Assembly: GCF_043290135.1 (NCBI RefSeq)
Contig: NW_027464603.1
Location: 5,061,501 to 5,125,500, forward strand
Length of the DNA: 64,000 bases
Direction of reading: 5' to 3'
Origin: Rhipicephalus microplus
Taxonomy: Eukaryota > Arthropoda > Arachnida > Ixodida > Ixodidae
The notes beneath the pieces are model-generated. The model was not told the origin of the DNA. It saw only the letters and a list, made by a program, of their open reading frames with translations, and ran no database searches. Shown here one piece after another: positions 27,301 through 43,000 of the stretch. Position numbers and translations under genes: made by a program. Within the stretch, counting starts at the first letter, position 1. Every line of letters begins with the position of its first letter.

Positions 27301-28545
27301 CAAAATCCACAACTAGAAACTCCAAAACTGGGAACTCCGCAACTAGAAAGTCTACAACGAGAAACTCGAAAACTAAAACTCCAACTACAAACTCCACAAC
27401 TAGAAACTCCACAACTAAAAACTCCACAACTAGACACTTCGCAACTAGAAAACTCCGCAATTAGAAACTCCACGACTAGACACTCCACAACTTGAGACTC
27501 CGCAACGACAGACTCCGCAACTAGAAACTTTGCAACTAGAACCTGCACAGCTAGAAACTTGCAACTCGAAACTCTGCAACTAGAAACTCCGCAACTAGAA
27601 ACTCCACAGCTAGAAACTCCACAACTATAAACTCCACAACTTGAAACACCACAACTAGATACTCCACAACTACAAATTCCACAACTAGAAACTCCAAATT
27701 TAGAAACTCCGCAACTTGAAACTCCACAACTAGAAACTCCATAACTAGGAACTCCACAACTAGAAACTCCACAACTACAGACTCCACAACTACAAACTTC
27801 ACAACTAGAAACTCCACAACCAGAAACTCCGCAACTATAAACTCCACAACTAGAAGTTCCACAACCAGAGACTCAACAACTAGAGACTCCACAACTAAAA
27901 ACTCCACAACTAGAAACCCAGCAACTAGAAACTCAACACCTATAAATTCTACAACTTGAAACACCACAACTAGAAACGCAAAAACTAGAAACTCCACACC
28001 TAGAAACTCCGCAACTAGAAACTCCACAACTAGAAACTCCACAACTAGAAACTATGCAACTAGAAACTCCGCAACTAGAAACTCCACAACTAGAAACTCC
28101 ACAACTAGAATCTCCACAACTAGAGACTCCACAACTAGAGACTCCGCAACTAGAAACTCCACAGCTAGAAACTCCGCAACTAGAAACTCCGCAACTAGAA
28201 ACTCCACAACTAGAGACTCCGCAACTATAAACTCCACAACTTGAAACTCTGCAACTCGAAACTCTGCAACTCGAAAATTCCCAACTAGAAACTACACAAC
28301 TACAATCTCCGCAACTCGAAACTCCGCAACTACAAAATCCACAACTAGAAACTCCACAACTGGGAACTCCGCAGCTAGAAAATCTACAACTAGAAACTCG
28401 AAAACTAAAAACTCCAACTAGAAACTCGACAACTAGAAACTCCACAACTAGACACTTCGCAACTAGAAACTCCACAACTAGACATTCCACAACTAGAAAA
28501 CTCTGCAACTAGAAACTCCACGAATAGACACTCCAAAACTTGAGA
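19578..28545. repeat. About 8.9-kb higher-order unit, copy 1
   Basis: Landmarks repeat 8.85-8.97 kb downstream: 21,527 to 30,451 (8,924), 24,123 to 32,972 (8,849), 26,639 to 35,488 (8,849) and 27,551 to 36,475 (8,924). The offset steps by 15, 30 or 75 bp, so the copies differ by gains or losses of whole units. The copy overlaps the right part of the 4,385-bp copy 2, so this duplication involved an already duplicated segment. Cassettes lie at about 24,048, 24,945, 25,993 and 27,505. Confidence 0.85.
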
Positions 28546-31500
28546 CTCCACAACTAGAGACTCCACAACTAGAGACTGCACAACTAGAGACTCCGCAACT
28601 AGAAACTCCACAGCTAGAAACTCCGCAACTAGAAACTCCACAACTAGAGACTCCGCAACTCTAAACTCCACAACTAGAAACTCCACACCTAGAAACTCCA
28701 CAACTTGAGACTTCGCAACTAGAAACTCGGCAACTAGAAACTCAACAACTAGAAACTCCACAACTAGAAACTCCACAACTAGAAACTCCACAACTTGAAA
28801 CACCACAACTAGATACTCCACAACTACAAATTCCACAACTTGAAACTCCAAATTTAGAAACTCCGCAACTTGAAACTCCACAACTAGAAACTCCATAACT
28901 AGGAACTCCACAACTAGAAACTCCACAACTACAGACTCCACAACTACAAACTTCACAACTAGAAACTCCACAACCAGAAACTCCGCAACTATAAACTCCA
29001 CAACTAGAAGTTCCACAACCAGAGACTCAACAACTAGAGACTCCACAACTAAAAACTCCACAACTAGAAACTCCACAACTAGAAACTCCACAACTAGAAA
29101 CCTAGCAACTAGAAACTCAACACCTATAAATTCTACAACTTGAAACACCACAACTAGAAACGCAACAACTAGAAACTCCACACCTAGAAACTCCGCAACT
29201 AGAAACATCACAACTAGAAACTCCACAACTAGAAAATATGCAACTAGAAACTCCACAGCTAGAACGTCCGCAACTAGAAACTCCGCAACTAGGAACTCCA
29301 ACGCTAGAAACTCCACAACTAGAAACTCCACAACTAGAATCTCCACAACTAGAGACTCCACAACTTGAAACTCCACAACTAAAAACTCCACAACTACAGA
29401 CTCCACAACTACAAACTTCACAACTAGAAGCTCCACAACCAGAAACTCCACAACTAGAAACTCCACAACTAGAAATTCCACAACCAGATACTCAACTACT
29501 AGAGACTCCACAACTAAAAACTCCACAACTAGAAACTCCACAACTAGAAACTCCTTGACTAGAAACCCAGCAACTAGAAACTCCACAACTAGAATCTCCA
29601 CAGCTATTAATTCCACAACTTGAAACTCCACAACTAGAAACTCCACACCTAGAAACTCCACAACTTGAGACTTCGCAACTAGAAACTCGGCAACTAGAAA
29701 CTCAACAACTAGAAACTCCACAACTAGAAACTCCACAACTTGAAACACCACAACTAGATACTCCACAACTACAAATTCCACAACTAGAAACTCCAAATTT
29801 AGAAACTCCGCAACTTGAAACTCCACAACTAGAAACTCCATAACTAGGAACTCCACAACTAGAAACTCCACAACGACAGACTCCACAACTACAAACTTCA
29901 CAACTAGAAACTCCACAACCAGAAACTCCGCCACTATAAACTCCACAACTAGAAGTTCCACAACCAGAGACTCATCAACTAGAGACTCCACAACTAAAAA
30001 CTCCACAACTAGAAACTCCACAACTAGAAACTCCACAACTAGAAACCTAGCAACTAGAAACTCAACACCTATAAATTCTACAACTTGAAACACCACAACT
30101 AGAAACGCAACAACTAGAAACTCCACACCTAGAAACGCCGCAACTAGAAACTCCACAACTAGAAACTCCACAACTAGAAACTATGCAACTAGAAACTCCA
30201 CAGCTAGAACGTCCGCAACTAGAAACTCCGCAACTAGGAACTCCAACGCAAGAAACTCCACAACTAGAAACTCCACAACTAGAATCTACACAACTAGAGA
30301 CTCCACAACTAGAGACTCCGCAACTAGAAACTCCACAGCTAGAAACTCCGCAACTAGAATCTCCGCAACTAGAAACTCCACAAGTAGAGACTCCGCAACT
30401 ATAAACTCCACAACTTGAAACTCTGCAACTCGAAACTCTGCAACTAGAAACTACACAACTACAAACTTCACAACTAGAAACTCCACAACCAGAAACTCCG
30501 CAACTATAAACTCCACAACTAGAAGTTCCACAACCAGAGACTCAACAACTAGAGACTCCACAACTAAAAACTCCACAACTAGAAACTCCACAACTACAGA
30601 CTCCACAACTACAAACTTCACAACTAGAAACTCCACAACCAGAAACTCTGCAACTATAAACTCCACAACTAGAAGTTCCACAACCAGAGACTCAACAACT
30701 AGAGACTCCACAACTAAAAACTCCACAACTAGAAACTCCACAACTAGAAACCCAGCAACTAGAAACTCCACAACTAGAAACCCAGCAACTAGAAACTCAA
30801 CACCTATAAATTCTACAACTTGAAACTCCACACCTAGAAACTCCGCAACAAGAAACTCCACAACTAGAAACTCCACAACTAGAAACTATGCAACTAGAAA
30901 CTCCGCAACTAGAAACTCCACAGCTAGAATCTCCACAACTAGAGACTCCACAACTAGAGACTCCACAACTAGAAACTCCACAGCTAGAAACTCCGCAACT
31001 AGAATCTCCGCAACTAGAAACTCTACAACTAGAGACTCCGCAACTATAAACTCCACAACTTGAAACTCTGCAACTCGAAACTCTGCAACTAGAAAATTCC
31101 CAACTAGAAACTACACAACTACAATCTCCGCAACTCGAAACTCCGCAACTACAAAATCCACAACTAGAAACTCCACAACTGGGAACTCCGCAAATAGAAA
31201 ATCTACAACTAGAAACTCGAAAACTAAAAACTCCAACTAGAAACTCCACAACTAGAAACTCCACAACTAGAAACTCTGCAACTAGAAACTCCACAGCTAG
31301 AAACTCCACAACTACAAACTCCACAACTAGAGACTCCACAACTAGAAACTCCACCACTTGAGACTCCATAACTAAAAATTCCACAACTACGAACCTCACA
31401 ACTTGAAACTCCACAACTAGAAACTCCACAACTACAAACATCACAACTAGAAACTCCACAACCAGAAACTCCGCAACTAGAAACTCCACAACTAGAAATT

Positions 31501-34500
31501 TCACAACCAGAGACTCAACAACTAGAGACTCCACAACTAAAAACTCCACAGCTAGAAACCCCACACCTAGAAACTCCGCAAATAGAAACCCAGCAACTAG
31601 AAACTCCACAACTAGAATCTCTACACCTATTAATTCGACAACTTGAAACTCCACAACTAGAAACTCCACAACTAGAAACTCCACAACTAGAAACTCTACA
31701 ACTAGAAACTATGCAACTAGAAACTCCGAGACTAGAAACTCCACAGCTAGAACGTCCGCAACTAGAACCTCTGCAACTAGAAACTCCGCAATTAGAAACT
31801 CCACAGCTAGAAACTCCGCAATTAAAAACTCCACAGCTAGAAACTCCACAACTAGAGACTCCACAACTAGAGACTCCGCAACTAGAAACTCCACAGCTAG
31901 AAACTCCGCAACTAGAAACTCCACAACTAGAGACTCCGCAACTCTAAACTCCACAATTTGAACTCTGCAACTCGAAACTACGCAACTAAAAAATTCCCAA
32001 CCAGAAGCTACACAACCTGAATCTCCGCAACTCGAAACTCCTCAACTACAAAATCCACAACTAGAAACTCCACAACTGCGAACTCCGCAACTAGAAAATC
32101 TACAAATAGAAACTCGAAAACTAAAAACTCCAACTAGAAACTCCACAACTACAAACTCCACAACTAGAAACTCTGCAACTAGAAACTCCACAGCTAGAAA
32201 CTCCACAACTAGAAACTCCACAACTAGAGACTCCACAACTAGAAACTACATGACTAGAACCCCCACAACTAGAGACTCCACAACTAGAAACTCCACCACT
32301 TGAGACTCCAACACTAAAAATTCCACAACTACGAACCTCACAACTTGAAACTCCACACCTAGAAATTCCGCAACTAGAAACTCCACAACTATAAACTCCA
32401 CAACTAGAAACTATGCAACTAGAAACTCCGCAACTAGAAACTCCACAACTAGAATCTCCACAACTAGAGACTCCACAACTAGAGACTCCGCAACTAGAAA
32501 CTCCACAGCTAGAAACTCCGCAACTAGAAACTCCGCAACTAGAAACTCCACAACTAGAGACTCCGCAACTATAAACTCCACAACTTGAAACTCTGCAACT
32601 CGAAACTCTGCAACTCGAAAATTCCCAACTAGAAACTACAAAACTACAATCTCCGCAACTCGAAACTCCGCAACTACAAAATCCACAACTAGAAACTCCA
32701 CAACTGGGAACTCCGCAACTAGAAAATCTACAACTAGAAACTCGAAAACTAAAAACTCCAACTAGAAACTCGACAACTAGAAACTCCACAACTAGACACT
32801 TCGCAACTAGAAACTCCACAACTAGACATTCCACAACTAGAAAACTCTGCAACTAGAAACTCCACGAATAGACACTCCAAAACTTGAGACTCCGCAACGA
32901 CAGACTTCGCAACTAGAAACTCTGCAACTAGAAACTGCACAGCTAGAAACTTGCAACTGGAAACTCTGCAACTAAAACTCCGCAACTAGAAACTCCACAG
33001 CTAGAAACTCCACAACTAGAAACTCCACAACTAGAGACTCCACAACTAGAAACTCCATGACTAGAAACTCCACAATTAGAAACTCCACAACTTGAGACTT
33101 TGCAACTAGAAACTCGGCAACTAGAAACTCAAGAACTAGAAACTCCACAACTAGAAACTTCACAACTAGAAACTACACAACTTGAAACACCACAACTAGA
33201 TACTCCGCAACTACAAATTCCACAACTAGAAACTCCACAACTAGAAACTCTATAACTAGAAACTCCACAACTAGAGACTCCATAACTAGGAACTCCACAA
33301 CTGGAAACTCCACAACTACCGACTCCACAACTACAGACTCCGCAACTAGAACCTCCACAGCTTGAGACTCAACAACTAGAAACTCTCCACAACTACGAAC
33401 CCCACAACTACGAACCCAACAACTAGAAACTCCACAACTAAAAACTCCACAACTAGAAACTCCACAACTTAAGACTTCGCAACTAGAAACTCCACAACTA
33501 GAAACTCCACAACTAGAAACTCCACAACTTGAGACTCCGCAACTAGAAATCTACAACTAGAAACTCTAAAACTAAAAAGTCCAACTGGAAACTGCACAAC
33601 TAGAAACTCCACACCTATAAATTCCACACCTAGAACTCCACAACTAGAAACTCCGCAACTAGAAACTCCGCAACTAGAAACTCCACAACTAGACACTTCG
33701 CAACTACAAACTCCAAAACTAGAGGCTTCACAACTAGAAAACTCCGCCACTAGAAACTCCACGACTAGACACACCCCAACTTGAGACTCCGCAACGACAG
33801 ACTCCGCAACTAGAAACTCTGCAACTAGAAACTCCGAAAGTAGAAACTCCACAGCTAGAAACTTGCAACTAGAAACTCTGCAACTAGAAACTCCACAGCT
33901 AGAAACTCCACAACTAGAAACTCCACAACTAGAGACTCCACAACTAGAAACTCCATGACTAGAACCTCCACAACTAGAGACTCCACAACTAGAAACTCCA
34001 CCACTTGAGACTCCATAACTAAAAATTCCACAACTACGAACCTCACAACTTGAAACTCCACAACTAGAAACTCCACAACTACAGACTCCACAACTACAAA
34101 CATCACAACTAGAAACTCCACAACCAGAAACTCCGCAACTAGAAACTCCACAACTAGAAATTCCACAACCAGAGACTCAACAACTAGAGACTCCACAACT
34201 AAAAACTCCACAGCTAGAAACCCCACAACTAGAAACTCCGCAAATAGAAACCCAGCAACTAGAAACTCCACAACTAGAAACTCTACACCTATTAATTCCA
34301 CAACTTGAAACTCCACAACTAGAAACTCCACAACTAGAAACTCTACAACTAGAAACTATGCAACTAGAAACTCCGCAACTAGAAACTCCACAACTAGAAT
34401 CTCCACAACTAGAGACTCCACAACTAGAGACTCCGCAACTAGAAACTCCACAACTTAAGACTTCGCAACTAGAAACTCCACAACTAGAAACTCCACAACT

Positions 34501-37500
34501 AGAGACTCCGCAACTATAAACTCCACAACTTGAAACTCTGCCACTCGAAACTTTGCAACTCGAAAATTCCCAACTAGAAACTACAAAACTACAATCTCCG
34601 CAACTCGAAACTCCGCAACTACAAAATCCACAACTAGAAACTCCACAACTGGGAACTCCGCAACTAGAAAATCTACAACTAGAAACTCGAAAACTAAAAA
34701 CTCCAACTAGAAACTGGACAACTAGAAACTCCACAACTAGACACTTCGCAACTAGAAACTCCACAACTAGACATTCCACAACTAGAAAACTCTGCAACTA
34801 GAAACTCCACGAATAGACACTCCAAAACTTGAGACTCCGCAACGACAGACTTCGCAACTAGAAACTCTGCAATTAGAAACTGCACAGCTAGAAACTTGCA
34901 ACTGAAAACTCTGCAACTAAAACTCCGCAACTAGAAACTCCACAGCTAGAAACTCCACAACCAGAAACTCCACAACTAGAGACTCCACAACTAGAAACTC
35001 CATGACTAGAAACTCCACAATTAGAAACTCCACAACTTGAGACTTTGCAACTAGAAACTCGGCAACTAGAAACTCAAGAACTAGAAACTCCACAACTAGA
35101 AACTTCACAACTAGAAACTACACAACTTGAAACACCACAACTAGATACTCCGCAACTACAAATTCCACAACTAGAAACTCCACAACTAGAAACTCCATAA
35201 CTAGAAACTCCACAACTAGAGACTCCATAACTAGGAACTCCACAACTGGAAACTCCACAACTACCGACTCCACAACTACAGACTCCACAACTAGAACCTC
35301 CACAGCTTGAGAATCAACAACTAGAAACTCTCCACAACTACGAACCCCACAACTACGAACCCAACAACTAGAAACTCCACAACTAAAAACTCCACAACTA
35401 GAAACTCCACAACTTAAGACTTCGCAACTAGAAACTCCACAACTAGAAACTCCACAACTAGAAACTCCACAACTTGAGACTCCGCAACTAGAAATCTACA
35501 ACTAGAAACTCCACAACTAAAAACTCCACAACTACAGACTCCACAACTACAAACTTCACAACTAGAAACTCCACAACCAGAAACTCCACAACTAGAAACT
35601 CCACAACTAGAAATTCCACAACCAGATACTCAACTACTAGAGACTCCACAACTAAAAACTCCACAACTGGAAACTCCACAACTAGAAACTCCGCAACTAG
35701 AAACTCCGCGACTAGAAACCCAGCAACTAGAAACTCCACAACTAGAATCTCCACAGCTATTAATTCCACAACTTGAAACTCCACAACTAGAAACTCCACA
35801 CCTAGAAACTCCACAAATTGAGACTTCACAACTAGAAACTCGGCAACTAGAAACTCAACAACTAGAAACTTCACAACTTGAAACACCACAAATAGATACT
35901 CCAGAACTACAAATTCCACAACTAGAAACTCCAAATTTAGAAACTCCGCAACTTGAAACTCCACAACTAGAAACTCCATAACTAGGAACTCCACAACTAG
36001 AAACTCCGCAACTAGAAACTCCACAGCTAGAACGTCCGCAACTAGAAACTCTGCAACTAGAAACTCCGCAATTAGAAACTCCACAACTAGAGACTCCACA
36101 ACTAGAGACTGCACAACTAGAGACTCCTCAACTAGAAACTCCATAGCTAGAAACTCCGCAACTAGAAACTCTACAACTAGAGACTCCGCAATGCTAAACT
36201 CTACAACTTGAAACTCTGCAACTACAAAATCCACAACTAGAAACTCCAAAACTGGGAACTCCGCAACTAGAAAGTCTACAACGAGAAACTCGAAAACTAA
36301 AACTCCAACTACAAACTCCACAACTAGAAACTCCACAACTAAAAACTCCACAACTAGACACTTCGCAACTAGAAAACTCCGCAATTAGAAACTCCACGAC
36401 TAGACACTCCACAACTTGAGACTCCGCAACGACAGACTCCGCAACTAGAAACTTTGCAACTAGAACCTGCACAGCTAGAAACTTGCAACTCGAAACTCTG
36501 CAACTAGAAACTCCGCAACTAGAAACTCCACAGCTAGAAACTCCACAACTAGAAACTCCACAACTTGAAACACCACAACTAGATACTCCACAACTACAAA
36601 TTCCACAACTAGAAACTCCAAATTTAGAAACTCCGCAACTTGAAACTCCACAACTAGAAACTCCATAACTAGGAACTCCACAACTAGAAACTCCACAACT
36701 ACAGACTCCACAACTACAAACTTCACAACTAGAAACTCCACAACCAGAAACTCCGCAACTATAAACTCCACAACTAGAAGTTCCACAACCAGAGACTCAA
36801 CAACTAGAGACTCCACAACTAAAAACTCCACAACTAGAAACCCAGCAACTAGAAACTCAACACCTATAAATTCTACAACTTGAAACACCACAACTAGAAA
36901 CGCAAAAACTAGAAACTCCACACCTAGAAACTCCGCAACTAGAAACTCCACAACTAGAAACTCCACAACTTGAAACTATGCAACTAGAAACTCCGCAACT
37001 AGAAACTCCACAACTAGAAACTCCACAACTAGAATCTCCACAACTAGAGACTCCACAACTAGAGACTCCGCAACTAGAAACTCCACAGCTAGAAACTCCG
37101 CAACTAGAAACTCCGCAACTAGAAACTCCACAACTAGAGACTCCGCAACTATAAACTCCACAACTTGAAACTCTGCAACTCGAAAATCTGCAACTCGAAA
37201 ATTCCCAACTAGAAACTACACAACTACAATCTCCGCAACTCGAAACTCCGCAACTACAAAATCCACAACTAGAAACTCCACAACTGGGAACTCCGCAACT
37301 AGAAAATCTACAACTAGAAACTCGAAAACTAAAAACTCCAACTAGAAACTCGACAACTAGAAACTCCACAACTAGACACTTCGCAACTAGAAACTCCACA
37401 ACTAGACATTCCACAACTAGAAAACTCTGCAACTAGAAACTCCACGAATAGACACTCCAAAACTTGAGACTCCGCAACGACAGACTTCGCAACTAGAAAC
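28546..37500. repeat. About 8.9-kb higher-order unit, copy 2
   Basis: The copy begins at a sharp junction. The cassette string ending near 28,545 should continue with a CCGCAACGACAG unit, as at 37,470, but instead switches to the unit order found from about 19,578. The initial separation is about 8,969 bp, falling to 8,954, 8,924 and 8,849 bp through small whole-unit differences. The right boundary is not sharp because the 8,214-bp repeat overlaps from about 31,880. Confidence 0.8.
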
Positions 37501-40090
37501 TCTGCAACTAGAAACTGCACAGCTCGAAACTTGCAACTGGAAACTCTGCAACTAAAACTCCGCAACTAGAAACTCCACAGCTAGAAACTCCACAACTAGA
37601 AACTCCACAACTAGAGACTCCACAACTAGAAACTCCATGACTAGAAACTCCACAATTAGAAACTCCACAACTTGAGACTTTGCAACTAGAAACTCGGCAA
37701 CTAGAAACTCAAGAACTAGAAACTCCACAACTAGAAACTTCACAACTAGAAACTACACAACTTGAAACACCACAACTAGATACTCCGCAACTACAAATTC
37801 CACAACTAGAAACTCCACAACTAGAAACTCCATAACTAGAAACTCCACAACTAGAGACTCCATAACTAGGAACTCCACAACTGGAAACTCCACAACTACC
37901 GACTCCACAACTACAGACTCCACAACTAGAACCTCCACAGCTTGAGACTCAACAACTAGAAACTCTCCACAACTACGAACCCCACAACTACGAACCCAAC
38001 AACTAGAAACTCCACAACTAAAAACTCCACAACTAGAAACTCCACAACTTAAGACTTCGCAACTAGAAACTCCACAACTAGAAACTCCACAACTAGAGAC
38101 TCCGCAACTATAAACTCCACAACTTGAAACTCTGCAACTCGAAACTCTGCAACTCGAAAATTCCCAACTAGAAACTACAAAACTACAATCTCCGCAACTC
38201 GAAACTCCGCAACTACAAAATCCACAACTAGAAACTCCACAACTGGGAACTCCGCAACTAGAAAATCTACAACTAGAAACTCGAAAACTAAAAACTCCAA
38301 CTAGAAACTCGACAACTAGAAACTCCACAACTAGACACTTCGCAACTAGAAACTCCACAACTAGACATTCCACAACTAGAAAACTCTGCAACTAGAAACT
38401 ACACGAATAGACACTCCAAAACTTGAGACTCCGCAACGACAGACTTCGCAACTAGAAACTCTGCAACTAGAAACTGCACAGCTAGAAACTTGCAACTGGA
38501 AACTCTGCAACTAAAACTCCGCAACTAGAAACTCCACAGCTAGAAACTCCACAACTAGAAACTCCACAACTAGAGACTCCACAACTAGAAACTCCATGAC
38601 TAGAAACTCCACAATTAGAAACTCCACAACTTGAGACTTTGCAACTAGAAACTCGGCAACTAGAAACTCAAGAACTAGAAACTCCACAACTAGAAACTTC
38701 ACAACTAGAAACTACACAACTTGAAACACCACAACTAGATACTCCGCAACTACAAATTCCACAACTAGAAACTCCACAACTAGAAACTCCATAACTAGAA
38801 ACTCCACAACTAGAGACTCCATAACTAGGAACTCCACAACTGGAAACTCCACAACTACCGACTCCACAACTACAGACTCCGCAACTAGAACCTCCACAGC
38901 TTGAGACTCAACAACTAGAAACTCTCCACAACTACGAACCCCACAACTACGAACCCAACAACTAGAAACTCCACAACTAGAAACTCCACAACTAGAAACT
39001 CCACAACTTGAGACTCCGCAACTAGAAATCTACAACTAGAAACTCTAAAACTAAAAAGTCCAACTGGAAACTGCACAACTAGAAACTCCACACCTATAAA
39101 TTCCACACCTAAAACTCCACAACTATAAACTCCACAACTAGGAACTCCGCAACTAGATAATCTACAACTAGAAACTTGAAAACTAAAAAATCCAACTAGA
39201 AACACCACAACTAGAAACTCCGCAACTAGAAACTCCACAACTAGACACTTCGCAACTACAAACTCCAAAACTAGAGACTTCACAACTAGAAAACTCCGCC
39301 ACTAGAAACTCCACGACTAGACACTCCCCAACTTGAGACTCCGCAACGACAGACTCCGCAACTAGAAACTCTGCAACTAGAAACTCCGAAAGTAGAAACT
39401 CCACAGCTAGAAACTTGCAACTAGAAACTCTGCAACTAGAAACTCCACAGCTAGAAACTCCACAACTAGAAACTCCACAACTAGAGACTCCACAACTAGA
39501 AACTCCATGACTAGAACCTCCACAACTAGAGACTCCACAACTAGAAACTCCACCACTTGAGACTCCTTAACTAAAAATTCCACAACTACGAACCTCACAA
39601 CTTGAAACTCCACAACTAGAAACTCCACAACTACAGACTCCACAACTACAAACATCACAACTAGAAACTCCACAACCAGAAACTCCGCAACTAGAAACTC
39701 CACAACTAGAAATTCCACAACCAGAGACTCAACAACTAGAGACTCCACAACTAAAAACTCCACAGCTAGAAACCCCACAACTAGAAACTCCGCAAATAGA
39801 AACCCAGCAACTAGAAACTCCACAACTAGAATCTCTACACCTATTAATTCCACAACTTGAAACTCCACAACTAGAAACTCCACAACTAGAAACTCTACAA
39901 CTAGAAACTATGCAACTAGAAACTCCGCAACTAGAAACTCCACAGCTAGAACGTCCGCAACCAGAAACTATGCAACTAGAAACTCCGCAATTAGAAACTC
40001 CACAGCTAGAAACTCCGCAATTAAAAACTCCACAGCTAGAAACTCCACAACTAGAGACTCCACAACTAGAGACTGCACAACTAGAGACTC
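31880..40090. repeat. 8,214-bp higher-order unit, copy 1
   Basis: Landmarks from 32,042 through 39,968 recur exactly 8,214 bp downstream. Differences I noticed are single substitutions, for example near 33,652, 34,728, 35,690, 36,387, 38,132 and 39,567 against their partners, giving roughly 99.8% identity by eye. Near the left edge this copy lacks one 15-mer carrying GAGACTGCAC that copy 2 has (about 40,065). The boundary is therefore approximate. Confidence 0.88.
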
Positions 40091-43000
40091 CGCAACTAGA
40101 AACTCCACAGCTAGAAACTCCGCAACTAGAAACTCCACAACTAGAGACTCCGCAACTCTAAACTCCACAATTTGAACTCTGCAACTCGAAACTACGCAAC
40201 TAAAAAATTCCCAACCAGAAGCTACACAACCTGAATCTCCGCAACTCGAAACTCCTCAACTACAAAATCCACAACTAGAAACTCCACAACTGCGAACTCC
40301 GCAACTAGAAAATCTACAAATAGAAACTCGAAAACTAAAAACTCCAACTAGAAACTCCACAACTACAAACTCCACAACTAGAAACTCTGCAACTAGAAAC
40401 TCCACAGCTAGAAACTCCACAACTAGAAACTCCACAACTAGAGACTCCACAACTAGAAACTACATGACTAGAACCCCCACAACTAGAGACTCCACAACTA
40501 GAAACTCCACCACTTGAGACTCCAACACTAAAAATTCCACAACTACGAACCTCACAACTTGAAACTCCACACCTAGAAATTCCGCAACTAGAAACTCCAC
40601 AACTATAAACTCCACAACTAGAAACTATGCAACTAGAAACTCCGCAACTAGAAACTCCACAACTAGAATCTCCACAACTAGAGACTCCACAACTAGAGAC
40701 TCCGCAACTAGAAACTCCACAGCTAGAAACTCCGCAACTAGAAACTCCGCAACTAGAAACTCCACAACTAGAGACTCCGCAACTATAAACTCCACAACTT
40801 GAAACTCTGCAACTCGAAACTCTGCAACTCGAAAATTCCCAACTAGAAACTACAAAACTACAATCTCCGCAACTCGAAACTCCGCAACTACAAAATCCAC
40901 AACTAGAAACTCCACAACTGGGAACTCCGCAACTAGAAAATCTACAACTAGAAACTCGAAAACTAAAAACTCCAACTAGAAACTCGACAACTAGAAACTC
41001 CACAACTAGACACTTCGCAACTAGAAACTCCACAACTAGACATTCCACAACTAGAAAACTCTGCAACTAGAAACTCCACGAATAGACACTCCAAAACTTG
41101 AGACTCCGCAACGACAGACTTCGCAACTAGAAACTCTGCAACTAGAAACTGCACAGCTAGAAACTTGCAACTGGAAACTCTGCAACTAAAACTCCGCAAC
41201 TAGAAACTCCACAGCTAGAAACTCCACAACTAGAAACTCCACAACTAGAGACTCCACAACTAGAAACTCCATGACTAGAAACTCCACAATTAGAAACTCC
41301 ACAACTTGAGACTTTGCAACTAGAAACTCGGCAACTAGAAACTCAAGAACTAGAAACTCCACAACTAGAAACTTCACAACTAGAAACTACACAACTTGAA
41401 ACACCACAACTAGATACTCCGCAACTACAAATTCCACAACTAGAAACTCCACAACTAGAAACTCTATAACTAGAAACTCCACAACTAGAGACTCCATAAC
41501 TAGGAACTCCACAACTGGAAACTCCACAACTACCGACTCCACAACTACAGACTCCGCAACTAGAACCTCCACAGCTTGAGACTCAACAACTAGAAACTCT
41601 CCACAACTACGAACCCCACAACTACGAACCCAACAACTAGAAACTCCACAACTAAAAACTCCACAACTAGAAACTCCACAACTTAAGACTTCGCAACTAG
41701 AAACTCCACAACTAGAAACTCCACAACTAGAAACTCCACAACTTGAGACTCCGCAACTAGAAATCTACAACTAGAAACTCTAAAACTAAAAAGTCCAACT
41801 GGAAACTGCACAACTAGAAACTCCACACCTATAAATTCCACACCTAGAACTCCACAACTAGAAACTCCACAACTAGAAACTCCGCAACTAGAAACTCCAC
41901 AACTAGACACTTCGCAACTACAAACTCCAAAACTAGAGGCTTCACAACTAGAAAACTCCGCCACTAGAAACTCCACGACTAGACACACCCCAACTTGAGA
42001 CTCCGCAACGACAGACTCCGCAACTAGAAACTCTGCAACTAGAAACTCCGAAAGTAGAAACTCCACAGCTAGAAACTTGCAACTAGAAACTCTGCAACTA
42101 GAAACTCCACAGCTAGAAACTCCACAACTAGAAACTCCACAACTAGAGACTCCACAACTAGAAACTCCATGACTAGAACCTCCACAACTAGAGACTCCAC
42201 AACTAGAAACTCCACCACTTGAGACTCCATAACTAAAAATTCCACAACTACGAACCTCACAACTTGAAACTCCACAACTAGAAACTCCACAACTACAGAC
42301 TCCACAACTACAAACATCACAACTAGAAACTCCACAACCAGAAACTCCGCAACTAGAAACTCCACAACTAGAAATTCCACAACCAGAGACTCAACAACTA
42401 GAGACTCCACAACTAAAAACTCCACAGCTAGAAACCCCACAACTAGAAACTCCGCAAATAGAAACCCAGCAACTAGAAACTCCACAACTAGAATCTCTAC
42501 ACCTATTAATTCCACAACTTGAAACTCCACAACTAGAAACTCCACAACTAGAAACTCTACAACTAGAAACTATGCAACTAGAAACTCCGCAACTAGAAAC
42601 TCCACAACTAGAATCTCCACAACTAGAGACTCCACAACTAGAGACTCCGCAACTAGAAACTCCACAACTTAAGACTTCGCAACTAGAAACTCCACAACTA
42701 GAAACTCCACAACTAGAGACTCCGCAACTATAAACTCCACAACTTGAAACTCTGCCACTCGAAACTTTGCAACTCGAAAATTCCCAACTAGAAACTACAA
42801 AACTACAATCTCCGCAACTCGAAACTCCGCAACTACAAAATCCACAACTAGAAACTCCACAACTGGGAACTCCGCAACTAGAAAATCTACAACTAGAAAC
42901 TCGAAAACTAAAAACTCCAACTAGAAACTCGACAACTAGAAACTCCACAACTAGACACTTCGCAACTAGAAACTCCACAACTAGACATTCCACAACTAGA

